Assembly (NCBI RefSeq): GCF_007997005.1
Contig: NZ_VOSL01000146.1
Location: 25,566-89,565, forward strand
Direction: 5' to 3'
Source of the DNA: Lujinxingia vulgaris
Lineage (GTDB): Bacteria; Myxococcota_A; Bradymonadia; Bradymonadales; Bradymonadaceae
DNA length: 64,000 bases
The notes under the pieces were generated by a model. The model searched no databases. It was not told the origin of the DNA and worked only from the letters and a program-made list of their open reading frames with translations. A program made the position numbers and the translations under genes. Below are positions 36,996 through 46,422 of this stretch, one piece after another. The stretch's first letter is position 1; every line of letters starts with the position of its first letter.

Positions 36996-37603
36996 CGCGT
37001 TTCCTCGGACTGAGTCTCGTCGACGATGGCGCGGATGCGGGCCTTGAAGGTGTTGAGCTCATGGGCCTGCAGGTGCAGCTCGGTCGGGGCGACGCTGCGA
37101 AGCTGGGAGGTGCTCGCTGTGGGTTGCGCGCGCTCCCGGACGACGAGGTTGAGGTTGTTGACCTGGGGGATGGCGAACTCAGTGGCGTTATCGGGGCCGA
37201 GCGCCACTCGGAAGAAGCCCTGGGCCAGACCGGTGACCGAGGCGGGGTGTTGGGCGACGTCGCCGCTCAAAAAGAGCACGCCCTGGTCGGCGACCTGAAA
37301 GACGGGCATGCCCGGCACGCGGGTGCCCACGTCGCCGTGGAAACCGCCGAGCTGACGGATGGCTACGGTGCGCCTTACAGGGCCTTTGAGGGTCTCGCGC
37401 ACCTTGAGCGTGATGGTGGAGACGACCCGGCCGCGCGCGTCGAGCTCGGTGGAGATCTCATCGACCTGCGCGACCACCACCGCGTCGGATCGCACCACGA
37501 GCTCTTCGAGATCCATGCGGGGGAGCGTGGCGGCGGTGGCGCTGGTGGCCAGGAGCCATAGCGTCAGCGTGGATAAGAGCGCGATGAGAGGTTTGAACAT
37601 CAT
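36992..37603 (-). CDS. Exported protein of unknown function, partner of a matrixin
   Basis: The 203-residue protein (or 202, since two ATG codons stand in line) has a signal peptide ending near TSATAAT and a mature part beginning LPRMDLEELVVRSDAVVVAQV, beta-rich with VSTITLKVRETLKGP. Such proteins are common beside matrixin-like proteases in this group. I do not know the role. It overlaps the matrixin gene by 4 bases and is the first gene of that operon. Confidence 0.7.
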   Translation of the reverse strand: MMFKPLIALLSTLTLWLLATSATAATLPRMDLEELVVRSDAVVVAQVDEISTELDARGRVVSTITLKVRETLKGPVRRTVAIRQLGGFHGDVGTRVPGMPVFQVADQGVLFLSGDVAQHPASVTGLAQGFFRVALGPDNATEFAIPQVNNLNLVVRERAQPTASTSQLRSVAPTELHLQAHELNTFKARIRAIVDETQSEETR

Positions 37604-37711
37604 GACCTCGAGGGTCGGTCAGGTGAGGGCGGGCGAGTGTTGGCTAACCACACCCGTGCGTGCGGCATTCTCAAGAAGATAATCAGGTCCCCCCCCTTGG
37701 GGAGCGGCGGC

Positions 37712-38146
37712 TTATTTGAAGACCTTGCCGATGGTGTCTTTGGCGCGCGCCAGGGTGACGCCCTGGAGCATCTTGCGGATCTTCTCGTCGCGCTCCACCA
37801 CAGCGAGCAGGGCCTCTTTGTTGATAGCGACGATCTGGGCCGGGCCGGTCTTGACTTCGACGGTGGCGGTGGCGGTGTTGCCGCTCATTAACGAGACCTC
37901 CCCGAAGTAGGCGCCGGGGCCCATGGTTTTGAGCTCCACTTCGCCTGCGGGGCCGCGGGTCCAGACGCGGATGCGGCCGGTAAGCACGATGTAGAGATGG
38001 TCGACAGCCTGATCCTCTTCGATGATGCGCTCGCCGGGCTGAAAGACCTTGAGATCGCTGGCGCTGATAAGCGCCTTCACGTCGGCGTCGCTCAGGTGCT
38101 TGAAGAGGGGGCTTTCCTGGATGGTTTCGGCGATCTTTTCGGTCAT
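37712..38146 (-). CDS. Cyclic-nucleotide-binding domain protein
   Basis: The 144-residue protein is essentially one cNMP-binding beta-barrel: SPLFKHLSDADVKALI, FQPGERIIEEDQ, VDHLYIVLTGRIRVW, then the phosphate-binding cassette GAYFGEVSLMSGNTATATV with its conserved Gly-Glu, and IVAINKEALLAVVERD. There is no DNA-binding domain, so it probably acts on a protein partner. It is a single-gene unit, 109 bases before the exported matrixin partner. A larger CNBD protein lies at 41022-42311. Confidence 0.88.
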   Translation of the reverse strand: MTEKIAETIQESPLFKHLSDADVKALISASDLKVFQPGERIIEEDQAVDHLYIVLTGRIRVWTRGPAGEVELKTMGPGAYFGEVSLMSGNTATATVEVKTGPAQIVAINKEALLAVVERDEKIRKMLQGVTLARAKDTIGKVFK

Positions 38147-38440
38147 GATGGTCTCATCACAGGGGGTGAAGGGGGATGCCGGGCATATGCCGGGCGATGC
38201 CGTACACCGTGGAGGGTATCAACGGGGGGGAGGGCGATGCAATCATCGTGGCAGGTTGAGCGCTCTGCGCCGATGGACGGGGAAGACGCCGAAGAAGGGA
38301 GGGGCAATTTCTTGAGCGTGCCGCGATGCGTGGTAGCTCTGAGGGGTGCGCGGGGCTCGCCAGGTGCGGCTCCGACGTGATGCCATGGTGGCGTGTGATG
38401 ATGGGGCCCGGAAGAGGCCCAAAACGACAGGGAGGTCGAT
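38147..38440. other. Divergent intergenic region
   Basis: 294 bases between the CNBD gene and the PilZ gene. Both promoters should lie here, but I see no strong consensus elements, no RNA gene and no convincing open frame. Only a tandem-like ATGCCGGGC repeat near 38176-38200 stands out. Confidence 0.35.
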
Positions 38441-38782
38441 GTGACGGAGCAACGTAAACAGCAGCGCGTAGGCTGTGACATGATCCTCAACAAGATCGAG
38501 TCCGGGCATACCAACATCTGCCGGGCGACCGATGTTTCGCTCGGGGGCATTCGGCTGGAGCGGGTGGCGGAGGCCTACCGCAGCGATGGTGAGTCGGTGC
38601 AGCTGCAGTTTGCGCTCCCCGGAGAGGAAGAGCCCATCTGGGTGGCCGGGTACAAGGTCTACGATGCTGACGGGCAGGTGGGCGTGCGCTTTACGAACAT
38701 CTCGCACGGGCACTTTGTGAAGTTGCGGGCGTGGCTTCGGGCGCAGGCGATCTCGGAGGGGTTTCCGGAGTTCTCGGCCTGA
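38441..38782 (+). CDS. PilZ-domain protein
   Basis: The 113-residue protein consists of one PilZ domain. The c-di-GMP contacts would be the Arg-rich start (RKQQRVGCD) and DVSLGGIRLE, which fits the (D/N)xSxxG motif. It starts at GTG 38441 with GGGAGG six bases before it. Single-domain PilZ proteins usually relay c-di-GMP signals to motility or export machinery. A strong terminator follows about 75 bases later. Confidence 0.85.
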   Translation: MTEQRKQQRVGCDMILNKIESGHTNICRATDVSLGGIRLERVAEAYRSDGESVQLQFALPGEEEPIWVAGYKVYDADGQVGVRFTNISHGHFVKLRAWLRAQAISEGFPEFSA

Positions 38783-38854
38783 ACGTCTGAACGTTCTGGA
38801 GGATCGCTTCGGGCGCAGCGCTTGCGCGGCGATCCTTTCCATAGCGATGTAGCG

Positions 38855-38892
38855 AAAAACGCCCCGCCGGCTTGAGCCGACGGGGCGTTTTT
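38855..38892. terminator. Bidirectional rho-independent terminator
   Basis: AAAAACGCCCCG and CGGGGCGTTTTT (with an inner GGC/GCC pair) form a long hairpin flanked by A-run and T-run. It lies between the PilZ gene and the end of the subtilisin gene and can end both. Confidence 0.88.
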
Positions 38893-38922
38893 ATGTTCCG
38901 ACCCGTTGCCTGGGTTCAGGCG

Positions 38923-40866
38923 TTAGTCGCGTTTGAGGCCGAAGAAGCCGATGGCCAGGCTAAGCAGGCCGTTTACGGCGAGCCAGACGCGGTCGAGGAT
39001 GTTCATGCCCGGGATCCAGCTGACGTCGGAGGTGAGCTGGAAGGCTTCGGTGAGGCTGAAGCCGGCCATGCCCAGGGCGATACCGCCGGCCAGGGCGCGA
39101 CCCACGCGGTGACCGCCGAGGAAGGCGTAGGCCACCAGCGGGATGAGGAAACTGGCGAGCAACGGGTTCTGGTGGGCGCCAAGCCCGGAGACGAGCACGT
39201 TGGCCTCGGCCAGGGGGCGTCCGATGACGTTGGCCACAAAGCCGAGCGCGCCACCGGCCGGGACAAGCAGCGGGATGAAGAAGAGTCCGCCGGCGACCAC
39301 TGCGGCGCTGGTGGCGACCAGGGGCAGGTGGTCGGGGAGGCGGCCCATCATGTCGCGACGGCGCAAACCGAAGGCGGTGAGCAGCACCAGGAGCAGCGCG
39401 CCGCCGTAGCGGGTGGTGCCCTGGTCGGTGGTGGATTGCACGACGGCTTTGTCGGCCTGAAGAAGTCCGGCGCCGTAGCGCTCGCGGTACTCGTCTTCGC
39501 TGTCGTACTTGTCACGCATGGAGGTGTCGGCGGCCTTTTGCAGAACCTCCTGAACTTTGTCGGGGTGGGTGACACCGGTGGCGATCACGAGGGCGGCGGC
39601 TGCGGCGACGTGCGGGCTGGCCATGGAGGTGCCCATGTAGAGGGCGAACTCGTGCTTGGAGGTCTGCCCGGCGGGGTGGGTCTCCTGCATGATGCCGTCG
39701 GGGCGGCCGTCACCGTTCTGGTCGATTCGGGTGTTTCCGCCGGGAGCGGCGATGTCGACGTAGGTTCCCCACTGGGAGTAGAAGGTGGTGCGCTGGTCAA
39801 ACTGGGTAGCGGCTACGGCGAAGGCGTGGTTATAGGCCGCCGGGTAGCTGGGTGAGCGCTTTCCGCCATTGCCGGCGGCGGCGACGACGGTCACGCCTTT
39901 TTTGTGGGCGTAATCGACCGCGCGCTTGAGGACCAGGCTGGGCAGCGGGCCGCCCAGGCTCATGTTGATGACCTGTGCACCGTTGTCGGCGGCAAAGCGA
40001 ACCGCGTCAGCGATGTCGGCTACCGAGCCAAAGCCGCGGCTGTTGAGCACACGCAGTGGCATGATCTTGGACTCGAAGGCCAGGCCGGCGACGCCGTAGC
40101 CATTGTTGGTGGCCTGAGCGATGGTGCCGGCGACGTGGGTGCCGTGACCGTGGCCGTCGTAGACGAAGTCGGTCTTATCGACGAAGTCATAGCCGGGGAC
40201 GGTGGCCACGCCCTGCATATCCTTGCCGACCTTGATGCCGCGGTTGCTGTCGTCAGCGACGGTCACGCCGGTGTCAATGACGGCGACGACGACGTCGCGG
40301 CCCGTGGAGACCTTCCAGGCTTCTTCGGCGCCGACCTGCTCAAAGTTCCACTGGAACTGGTAGAGCGGGTCATCTGGCACGAAATACGCGCGGTACTCGA
40401 TGTTCTCTTCGACGCTCTCAAGCCAGCCCTCGGGAGCCGAGGCGCTGAGGCAGTCTTTGACGTAGGGGACAGCGCCCTCTTCGACACGGGCGACGAAGAC
40501 GTTTTCGTCGTCCGAGAAGGGGCTGTTGAGCTCGGCGCTCAACCCCTTGGACTGAGTGAAGGCGAGGATCTCTTCGTTGGAGAGATCGTCGTCGAAGTCG
40601 AGCACGACTTCGTCGTAGGCCGGGTTGGTGTCGAGGATGTCGAGATCGGCGGGGATGGTGTCCATGCCGCTGATGTCGACGCCGGGGACGTTTTGTGTGG
40701 AGGGCGTGGCGCCGTTGAGGCAGGCCTGCCAGGGGGCAGCCGGGCTGACGTTGGGAGCGTCTTGCGCGGTGGCGACACCGCTGAGACCCAGAAAGAGGGC
40801 GAGGCCGGCGAAGGTGGCGCTTGCCGGCGCGAGGCGGCGTTTTAAGGGGCGTGTCGGTCGCATCAT
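38923..40866 (-). CDS. Membrane-anchored subtilisin-family (S8) protease
   Basis: The 647-residue protein has a signal peptide, an acidic N-terminal propeptide-like domain (about 40-165) and an S8 catalytic domain. The triad is Asp198 (VIDTG), His241 (HGTHVAG) and Ser414 (GTSMASPH), with Asn333 for the oxyanion hole. The C-terminal 170 residues hold four to five membrane helices separated by basic loops (FGLRRRD, ending FGLKRD), so the protease should be tethered to a membrane. In many relatives this tail is absent. No substrate is suggested by neighbours. Confidence 0.93.
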   Translation of the reverse strand: MMRPTRPLKRRLAPASATFAGLALFLGLSGVATAQDAPNVSPAAPWQACLNGATPSTQNVPGVDISGMDTIPADLDILDTNPAYDEVVLDFDDDLSNEEILAFTQSKGLSAELNSPFSDDENVFVARVEEGAVPYVKDCLSASAPEGWLESVEENIEYRAYFVPDDPLYQFQWNFEQVGAEEAWKVSTGRDVVVAVIDTGVTVADDSNRGIKVGKDMQGVATVPGYDFVDKTDFVYDGHGHGTHVAGTIAQATNNGYGVAGLAFESKIMPLRVLNSRGFGSVADIADAVRFAADNGAQVINMSLGGPLPSLVLKRAVDYAHKKGVTVVAAAGNGGKRSPSYPAAYNHAFAVAATQFDQRTTFYSQWGTYVDIAAPGGNTRIDQNGDGRPDGIMQETHPAGQTSKHEFALYMGTSMASPHVAAAAALVIATGVTHPDKVQEVLQKAADTSMRDKYDSEDEYRERYGAGLLQADKAVVQSTTDQGTTRYGGALLLVLLTAFGLRRRDMMGRLPDHLPLVATSAAVVAGGLFFIPLLVPAGGALGFVANVIGRPLAEANVLVSGLGAHQNPLLASFLIPLVAYAFLGGHRVGRALAGGIALGMAGFSLTEAFQLTSDVSWIPGMNILDRVWLAVNGLLSLAIGFFGLKRD

Positions 40867-41021
40867 CCGTCCAGTCCTCGGTCAAGTAGGTTCGTGGCAG
40901 TCGCGCCCGGCTCCGAGGCCGTGGCGACGCACCGGTGTGGCGTTGCTCAGAACTCAAACGAAGCTAAGCACCGGCAGAATTCCCGGCAAAGCATCGTCGG
41001 CCTGCACCTTAGTGTAGCGCC

Positions 41022-42311
41022 TCAGGGGACCTCGGCCAAATCCTGGGCCGAGAGGGTCGTCTCGATGGCGTCAAGGCGCTCACGTGCCAGGCGCGCGGTA
41101 AACTGCGCGATGGGCGGGTGTTCGGAGGCCAGGACCTCGAAGTCTTCGCGCGCCAGAAAGAGGGCGTGACCGGCGGCCGTGCACACCACCGTGGCTGTGG
41201 CCTGGTCGCTCGCCACCAACCCCACCTCGCCGACGACTTCGCCGATGCCCAGAGTGGCGACGGTGATCTCCCAGTCGTCGTCTTTGCGCACGATGTCGAC
41301 TTTGCCGTCGAGGAGGATGAAGAGGCCGGGGCTGGGGCGCCCCTGACGCACGCAGAGGGTGCCGCGGTCGAGGGTCAGCCCGGTGAAGCGGCCGACGACC
41401 CGGGCGCGCTCCTCGGCGCTGAGGTGGGTGAAGAGCTCGTGGCGATCGAGGAGCCCTTCGGTCAGGGCGTGGCGTCGCAGCGTGGCCAGGCGGTTGAGGA
41501 AGTCGGGGCGCTCGTCGTTGAGCTTGCCGATGGCGCTCTGCGCCAGACGCAGGCATTCGCTGCCGCGCTCGCTGAGCACGCGGTAGCGGGGGGCGCGCTC
41601 GCTGCCACCAAAGGCGTTGAGGCCGAGCAGGGAGCCGGCCGGGATTCGGAAGGTTTTGGTATCTTCGCTGACGGCGAGGTCATTGCTGACCGTCCAGATC
41701 AGATCGGCGGACTTCTGGGAGGGCTCGAAGACCAGCTGGGCGTCCGGGAAGATCTCGTACTCGACGAAGTCGAGCACGCGCCGCAGGGCGTCGGGCGGGA
41801 GCACGCTGAGAAGGGGGAGCGCCGGGAGGCTGCCCGGGCGCTCGGCGGTGCCGTCGGGGTCGGTAGCGCGCTCGAGCACGCGATCAAAGAGCTCGTCGAG
41901 GTCGGGCTCACCGCCGTGGACCTGGGCGGAGAGGTTGCCGGCGGGCTGAGGAAAGCTCGGCTGCGGACGACCGTTTTCGAGGTAGGGGCTGCGCACCGAG
42001 TAGAGCGTGGCGAAGTGGTCGAGCAGCTCGGTGGAGGCCGGGTTGAGCGCGTGCATCTGTTTGATGGCGGCAATCGCGCGGGTGGGGAAACCGGCGTTGG
42101 CGTAGTGGCGAGCGGCCAGGGTGTAGACTTCGACGGCCTCGCGTTTTCGTCCCACCGTGGCGAGGATCACCGCGGCGCGCTCGCGCAGTGGCGAGGGGTC
42201 GGGGAGGTTGTACCAGTTGGCCAGGATGAGCTGGAGCGCGCGGGCGTGCTCCTGAGACTCGACGGCGTCATCGATGGTGTTGAGCAGGTCGAGGAGGCGG
42301 ATTTGCACCAT
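41022..42311 (-). CDS. TPR and cyclic-nucleotide-binding domain protein
   Basis: The 429-residue protein has an N-terminal helical TPR-like region (about 1-115: LLDLLNTIDDAVESQEHARA, EAVEVYTLAARHYANAGFP) and a C-terminal cNMP-binding barrel (about 285-410: LDRGTLCVRQGRPSPGLFIL, GIGEVVGEVGLVASDQATAT). An earlier, more divergent barrel-like part may precede it (EIFPDAQLVFEPSQKSADLIW), so two CNBDs in tandem are possible. I chose the ATG at 42311. It may be a cNMP-dependent scaffold. It lies 89 bases downstream of the pseudokinase operon. Confidence 0.8.
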   Translation of the reverse strand: MVQIRLLDLLNTIDDAVESQEHARALQLILANWYNLPDPSPLRERAAVILATVGRKREAVEVYTLAARHYANAGFPTRAIAAIKQMHALNPASTELLDHFATLYSVRSPYLENGRPQPSFPQPAGNLSAQVHGGEPDLDELFDRVLERATDPDGTAERPGSLPALPLLSVLPPDALRRVLDFVEYEIFPDAQLVFEPSQKSADLIWTVSNDLAVSEDTKTFRIPAGSLLGLNAFGGSERAPRYRVLSERGSECLRLAQSAIGKLNDERPDFLNRLATLRRHALTEGLLDRHELFTHLSAEERARVVGRFTGLTLDRGTLCVRQGRPSPGLFILLDGKVDIVRKDDDWEITVATLGIGEVVGEVGLVASDQATATVVCTAAGHALFLAREDFEVLASEHPPIAQFTARLARERLDAIETTLSAQDLAEVP

Positions 42312-42399
42312 GACCGAGGTCCTTCCGAGGCGGTTGTTTTTGGCGGCGATGTCGACGCCCAAGTCTAGAAGATGGACGCAGGGGGGACAACCCGGGAGC

Positions 42400-45300
42400 T
42401 CAGGCGGGGTCGGCTTTGAGCGCGGCGTGTGCGCGGGGGACCGGCCAGCCTTCGAGGACCAGGGGGAGGTAGAAGTTGTGGGTTGCGGCCAGCGCGCGCG
42501 CTGACTCTAAGACCTGGCGAGCTTCGGGCCGCTCCTGACGGGCGAGGATGATGCCGAGGGCTTCCTGGTTGAGGGTCTGGCTGAGGACGCTTTGCGAGGA
42601 GGCGCAGAGGTCGATGGCCTGGCGGGCAAGGCGGGCTGCGCGGGAGTGTTGTTCGCGCAGCAGGGCCAGGCGGGCGCGAAGGCGCAGCAACGCGGCCTGC
42701 TCGGAGCAGCCGAGGTGATCTTCGTGTCGGGCCAGGCGGCGGATCACCCGGGCCAGGCGATGCAGCGTGGCGGCCAGAGTCTCTTGCTGGAGGGTGCGTT
42801 GGCGCTCGGCCTGGCTGGCCAGGGCTCGGGCCAGGATGCGGTTGAGGGCAAATTCCACGGGAGGCAGCGCCAGAAAGTCGCGTTCGAAGACCTGATCGCG
42901 GAGAAGATCCAGGTGGGCGATCACCAGCTCGGGACGACCCAGGGCCAGGTCGATGGTGGCGCGCCGGGAGGTCACCTCAAGAAAGAGCAGGCTGTTGGGG
43001 GTGCGCTCGGCGAGCTCCGTGGCGGGCCCGAGTGCGAGGGCGGCCTGCTCGATGTCACCCCGGGCCACGAGCAGGTCCGCACGGCAGAGCGCGATGTGGG
43101 CGCTGGCCGCACGATCGCGGCGCAGGCGGTGGGTGAGGTTGTCGACGATGGGCGTCACCTCCGCGAGCTGCCCGAGCTCCAGGCCAACGCGGGTGATATG
43201 ACTGAGCCATCGGGTCGCAAAGATGGCGTCATCGACGCCCACCTTTTGAAGGGTGTCGATGGACTGATGCAGCAGCTCACGCGCCTCACTCCAGCGGCCG
43301 CGGTGGGCAGCGAGGAGTCCCTGAAGTTCGAGGGCGCGGGCGCGGCAGCCGGGGTCGTCGAAGCGCTCCGAGAGCGTGAGGCTCTGCTGCAGCCAGCGGT
43401 CCACCGGAGCGGCCGGGTCGATCATGAGAGGGAGGCGCGGCGTGCTGACCATCTGCAGCCGGTCTCGGGCCAGCCAGGGGCCGAAGTTGTGGTGCGTGGC
43501 CAGGCGGGCGAAGTGGGTGGCGAGGCGATCGTGGCGCGCGCTGAGCAGGAGGTGGGATGCCTCACTGGCCCGCCAGAGCAGGCGGGCGGTCTCACAGGTG
43601 CGCTCTGCGGGGCGTTGATCGCGGGCGACTGCGGTGGCGTCGGACCAGCGCGCCAGGCCTACGGCGAGGCGGCGGCGCCAGGCGCGCAATCCGGCGCGCA
43701 GCCGGCCACGGCGGTACGCGCTGCCGACCTCTTGAAGGGCGTCGTCGAGGGTGTCGATCGCCTCATCCGGGTGGCCGGAGGCCAGGAGCGCCTCCATCCA
43801 CTGCCGGCGCAGCGCGAGGCGTTCGTCGACGGAGTCGGTGGCGAGCAGCGCCCGGAGGTGGTCGCGCGCCTGGTCGGTGCGCGCCAGGGCGATGGCCGTC
43901 TCAAAGAGCGCGCGGTGGATCTCGCCACGGCGTGGGGAGTCGTCGGGTTCGTGGGCGTTGATCAGCTGCCAGAGCTCCAGGGCGCGCTCCCAGGCAAAGC
44001 GGCTCTGGGCGCTGCGGGCGACCTTAAAGGCGACCTCCACCGCTTCGCGCTGTCGGCCGGCGCGTCGCAGGTAGTTCAGGCGCCGGGCGTCGCTCCCCGT
44101 TTTGGCGTCGCGCAGCGCGTCGGCGATGAGCCCGCAGAGGCGTGCGTGGTGATCGCGTCCGAGCTCGTCGAGTACAAAGTTGCGGGCGCGGTCGTGAATG
44201 ATCGCAAAGGTTGCGTCGCGATCCTCTCCCACGCGGGCGCGAGACTGGCGCGCGAGCCGTCGGAGCAGCAGCGTCTCCATGACGGCCTCGCCACTCTGGG
44301 CGCTGAGGGCGCTCGCGCCGAGCTCTCGTCCCATGGCCAGTCCGAGAATCCGGGTGGTCAGGGGCGATGAGGCCACCGCCAGAAGTTGTAGACCCAGGCG
44401 CTCAGGCCGGGTCAGCTGGGCGACGCGGCGCCGCATAAAGGTGGTGAGGAGCTCATCGACGGCCACCGGTTCGTCGGCGTCCAGCTCGTCGGAGGCCTGG
44501 GTGGGGGCCTGCTCAAATTCGTAGATGAGCTCGTCGATCAGCCGCGGGTGGAGGTTGCCTCGTCGCAGAATCAGCTGCTTGCTGCGCAGTGAGAGGTTGG
44601 CCGCGTTGGCCAGCACGTACTCACGGGCTTCTTCTTTGGAGAAGCCGTGGATCTCGACGCGATCCAGCGTAATGGGAGAGGTCGCAAGCTCGCTGAAGAA
44701 GGGGTGGTTCGCGTGCTCTTTTCGAGCGTCCGTGAGGATGCTCGTCACCATGAAGACGCGCATGCCGCGCGGGTCGTTGGTCAGATCGGCCAGGAGCGCG
44801 GCCGTGTCCAGCCCGGCAAAGTGGGTGTCTTCGAGGGCGATGAGAACGGGGCGCTGTTCGCTGAGTTCGACGAGCACGCGGCGCAGCGCGTCGATGGCCG
44901 AGCGTCGACCCACCTCCGAGTCGGACTCGCGTCGCTCATGGAGTGCGGGGAAGATGCGGGCGGCCTGCTGGCGCGCCGTCTCCATGCGCTGGCGGGTCTT
45001 CTCGGGGAGCCGCGCGATGATCGTGGCGAGCTGGTCGGCGATCTCATCCCAGCCCTGGTAGGTGCTGGTGTCGCGATGAAAGCAGCGGCCGCGCAGGACG
45101 ATCCAGCCCAGCTGGGAGGCCCAGTGGGCCAGGGCGTCGATCAACGCGGTCTTGCCGGTGCCCTGGGGGCCTTCGACGACGCTTAAGCCCAGGCGCCGCT
45201 CCTGGGCGCAGAGGCTGGCGCGGGCGGTGAGCTGGTCGAAGAGCTCGCGGCGCCCGTAGAGCACCTCGCGGTCTTCGACGACGGTGGCCGGGATGGTGAC

Positions 45301-46422
45301 CGAGCGGTTTTCTTCGGTGGAGAGAAGATCGAGGACGTCGTTGAGAGAGGGGCGGCGCGACGGTTCGCTGGCGAGCAGGCCGTGGATCAGGTTGACCCAG
45401 GCCGCCGGGCAGTGCGGGGCCACCTCCGAGAGGAAAATGCGCTCGCGGCGGGGGCGGGCACTCTCTTCACGCTCAACCAGACGCTGGCAGGCGTCGAAGG
45501 GCTGGCCGGCCAGCGCCTCAAAGAGGATCACGCCCAGGGCGTAGAGGTCGGCTGCCGGGCTGAACTCGCCACGGCGAAGCTCCGGGGCGCTGTAGCAGGA
45601 GCGGAGATCCCCGGAGCCGGGGCGATCCAGGTGGGGGTGGAGGCCGAAGTCGGTCAGGCGCACCTGACCGGCGTCGGTGATGAGGATGTTGGTGGGTTTG
45701 AGGCCGCCGTGAACCTTGCGAAAGCGGTGCAGGTACTCCAACGCCGCGACGATCTGAGGGCCGATGGCCTGGATGCGCAGGATGATGAGGTCGAGCGCGC
45801 GATCGGCGGCCTCGGAGTCTTCGAGCAGCGACTCGGGGATCTCCAGGGTGTTGGGGCGATCGGCGGTGACGTCGTGGGGGAGGGCGTCGTCGGAGGAGAG
45901 TTCTTCGAGCCCGAGGGGAGGATCGTTTTCATCATCCAGGCTGGAGGGGAGCTCGATGGTCGGAAGATCATCTTCGTGCGGCGTGCTGGCCGTCAGCTCC
46001 GCGGACGTGTCGGGAGAGGTGCTGGCGCTTAAGATGGCCTGCTCGGCCTCGGTGATCGGGCGTAGCAGGTAGGCGTCCAGCGGCATCCCGTCGACGTAGT
46101 CGCGCATCAGGCGCGTGACCTGCTCGCCGCGGAAGATCTCGTGGTAGCGCGCCAGGTTGCGATGATCGAGGCGAGTGAGGCTGTCGAAGTGGCGGGCAAA
46201 CTCGTCGGGGTCGCGGACCCGGGCGAAGGTCAGCTTTTTGAGGACGAAGCGCTCCGGACGAGGCAGCTCCCCGCTGGCCTCGGTCGACTCCCCCTCGGCC
46301 AGGCGCATGCGCAGGACCTCAAACGACTCCCCGAGCTCCCCGGTGCCGATGAGTCGGACCTGCTCGAGGGACTCTTCGGCGCGGGGCGCCTCCTGAAGAT
46401 CGTGGGGGGCGTCGGTGCTCAT
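42400..46422 (-). CDS. Pseudokinase-AAA ATPase-TPR signalling protein
   Basis: The 1340-residue protein starts with a Hanks kinase-like domain (about 20-370) that keeps a glycine loop (IGTGELGESFEVL), a lysine (FVLKKL) and the DFG (RLTDFGLHP), but reads HGGLKPTN where HRDLKPxN is expected. The catalytic Asp is therefore Gly and the domain is probably inactive. Next is an AAA-type ATPase (Walker A EGPQGTGKTALIDAL near 419, a Walker B-like VLIALEDTHF), then about 600 residues of TPR-like helical repeats. The kinase-AAA-TPR architecture is known in myxobacteria and others. It overlaps the PUA-like gene upstream by 4 bases. Confidence 0.85.
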   Translation of the reverse strand: MSTDAPHDLQEAPRAEESLEQVRLIGTGELGESFEVLRMRLAEGESTEASGELPRPERFVLKKLTFARVRDPDEFARHFDSLTRLDHRNLARYHEIFRGEQVTRLMRDYVDGMPLDAYLLRPITEAEQAILSASTSPDTSAELTASTPHEDDLPTIELPSSLDDENDPPLGLEELSSDDALPHDVTADRPNTLEIPESLLEDSEAADRALDLIILRIQAIGPQIVAALEYLHRFRKVHGGLKPTNILITDAGQVRLTDFGLHPHLDRPGSGDLRSCYSAPELRRGEFSPAADLYALGVILFEALAGQPFDACQRLVEREESARPRRERIFLSEVAPHCPAAWVNLIHGLLASEPSRRPSLNDVLDLLSTEENRSVTIPATVVEDREVLYGRRELFDQLTARASLCAQERRLGLSVVEGPQGTGKTALIDALAHWASQLGWIVLRGRCFHRDTSTYQGWDEIADQLATIIARLPEKTRQRMETARQQAARIFPALHERRESDSEVGRRSAIDALRRVLVELSEQRPVLIALEDTHFAGLDTAALLADLTNDPRGMRVFMVTSILTDARKEHANHPFFSELATSPITLDRVEIHGFSKEEAREYVLANAANLSLRSKQLILRRGNLHPRLIDELIYEFEQAPTQASDELDADEPVAVDELLTTFMRRRVAQLTRPERLGLQLLAVASSPLTTRILGLAMGRELGASALSAQSGEAVMETLLLRRLARQSRARVGEDRDATFAIIHDRARNFVLDELGRDHHARLCGLIADALRDAKTGSDARRLNYLRRAGRQREAVEVAFKVARSAQSRFAWERALELWQLINAHEPDDSPRRGEIHRALFETAIALARTDQARDHLRALLATDSVDERLALRRQWMEALLASGHPDEAIDTLDDALQEVGSAYRRGRLRAGLRAWRRRLAVGLARWSDATAVARDQRPAERTCETARLLWRASEASHLLLSARHDRLATHFARLATHHNFGPWLARDRLQMVSTPRLPLMIDPAAPVDRWLQQSLTLSERFDDPGCRARALELQGLLAAHRGRWSEARELLHQSIDTLQKVGVDDAIFATRWLSHITRVGLELGQLAEVTPIVDNLTHRLRRDRAASAHIALCRADLLVARGDIEQAALALGPATELAERTPNSLLFLEVTSRRATIDLALGRPELVIAHLDLLRDQVFERDFLALPPVEFALNRILARALASQAERQRTLQQETLAATLHRLARVIRRLARHEDHLGCSEQAALLRLRARLALLREQHSRAARLARQAIDLCASSQSVLSQTLNQEALGIILARQERPEARQVLESARALAATHNFYLPLVLEGWPVPRAHAALKADPA

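Noticed and set aside
37681..37705. C8 run with a GGGG arm after the CNBD gene as terminator or switch
   Set aside because: It lies outside any coding frame that could switch, and the hairpin is too short.
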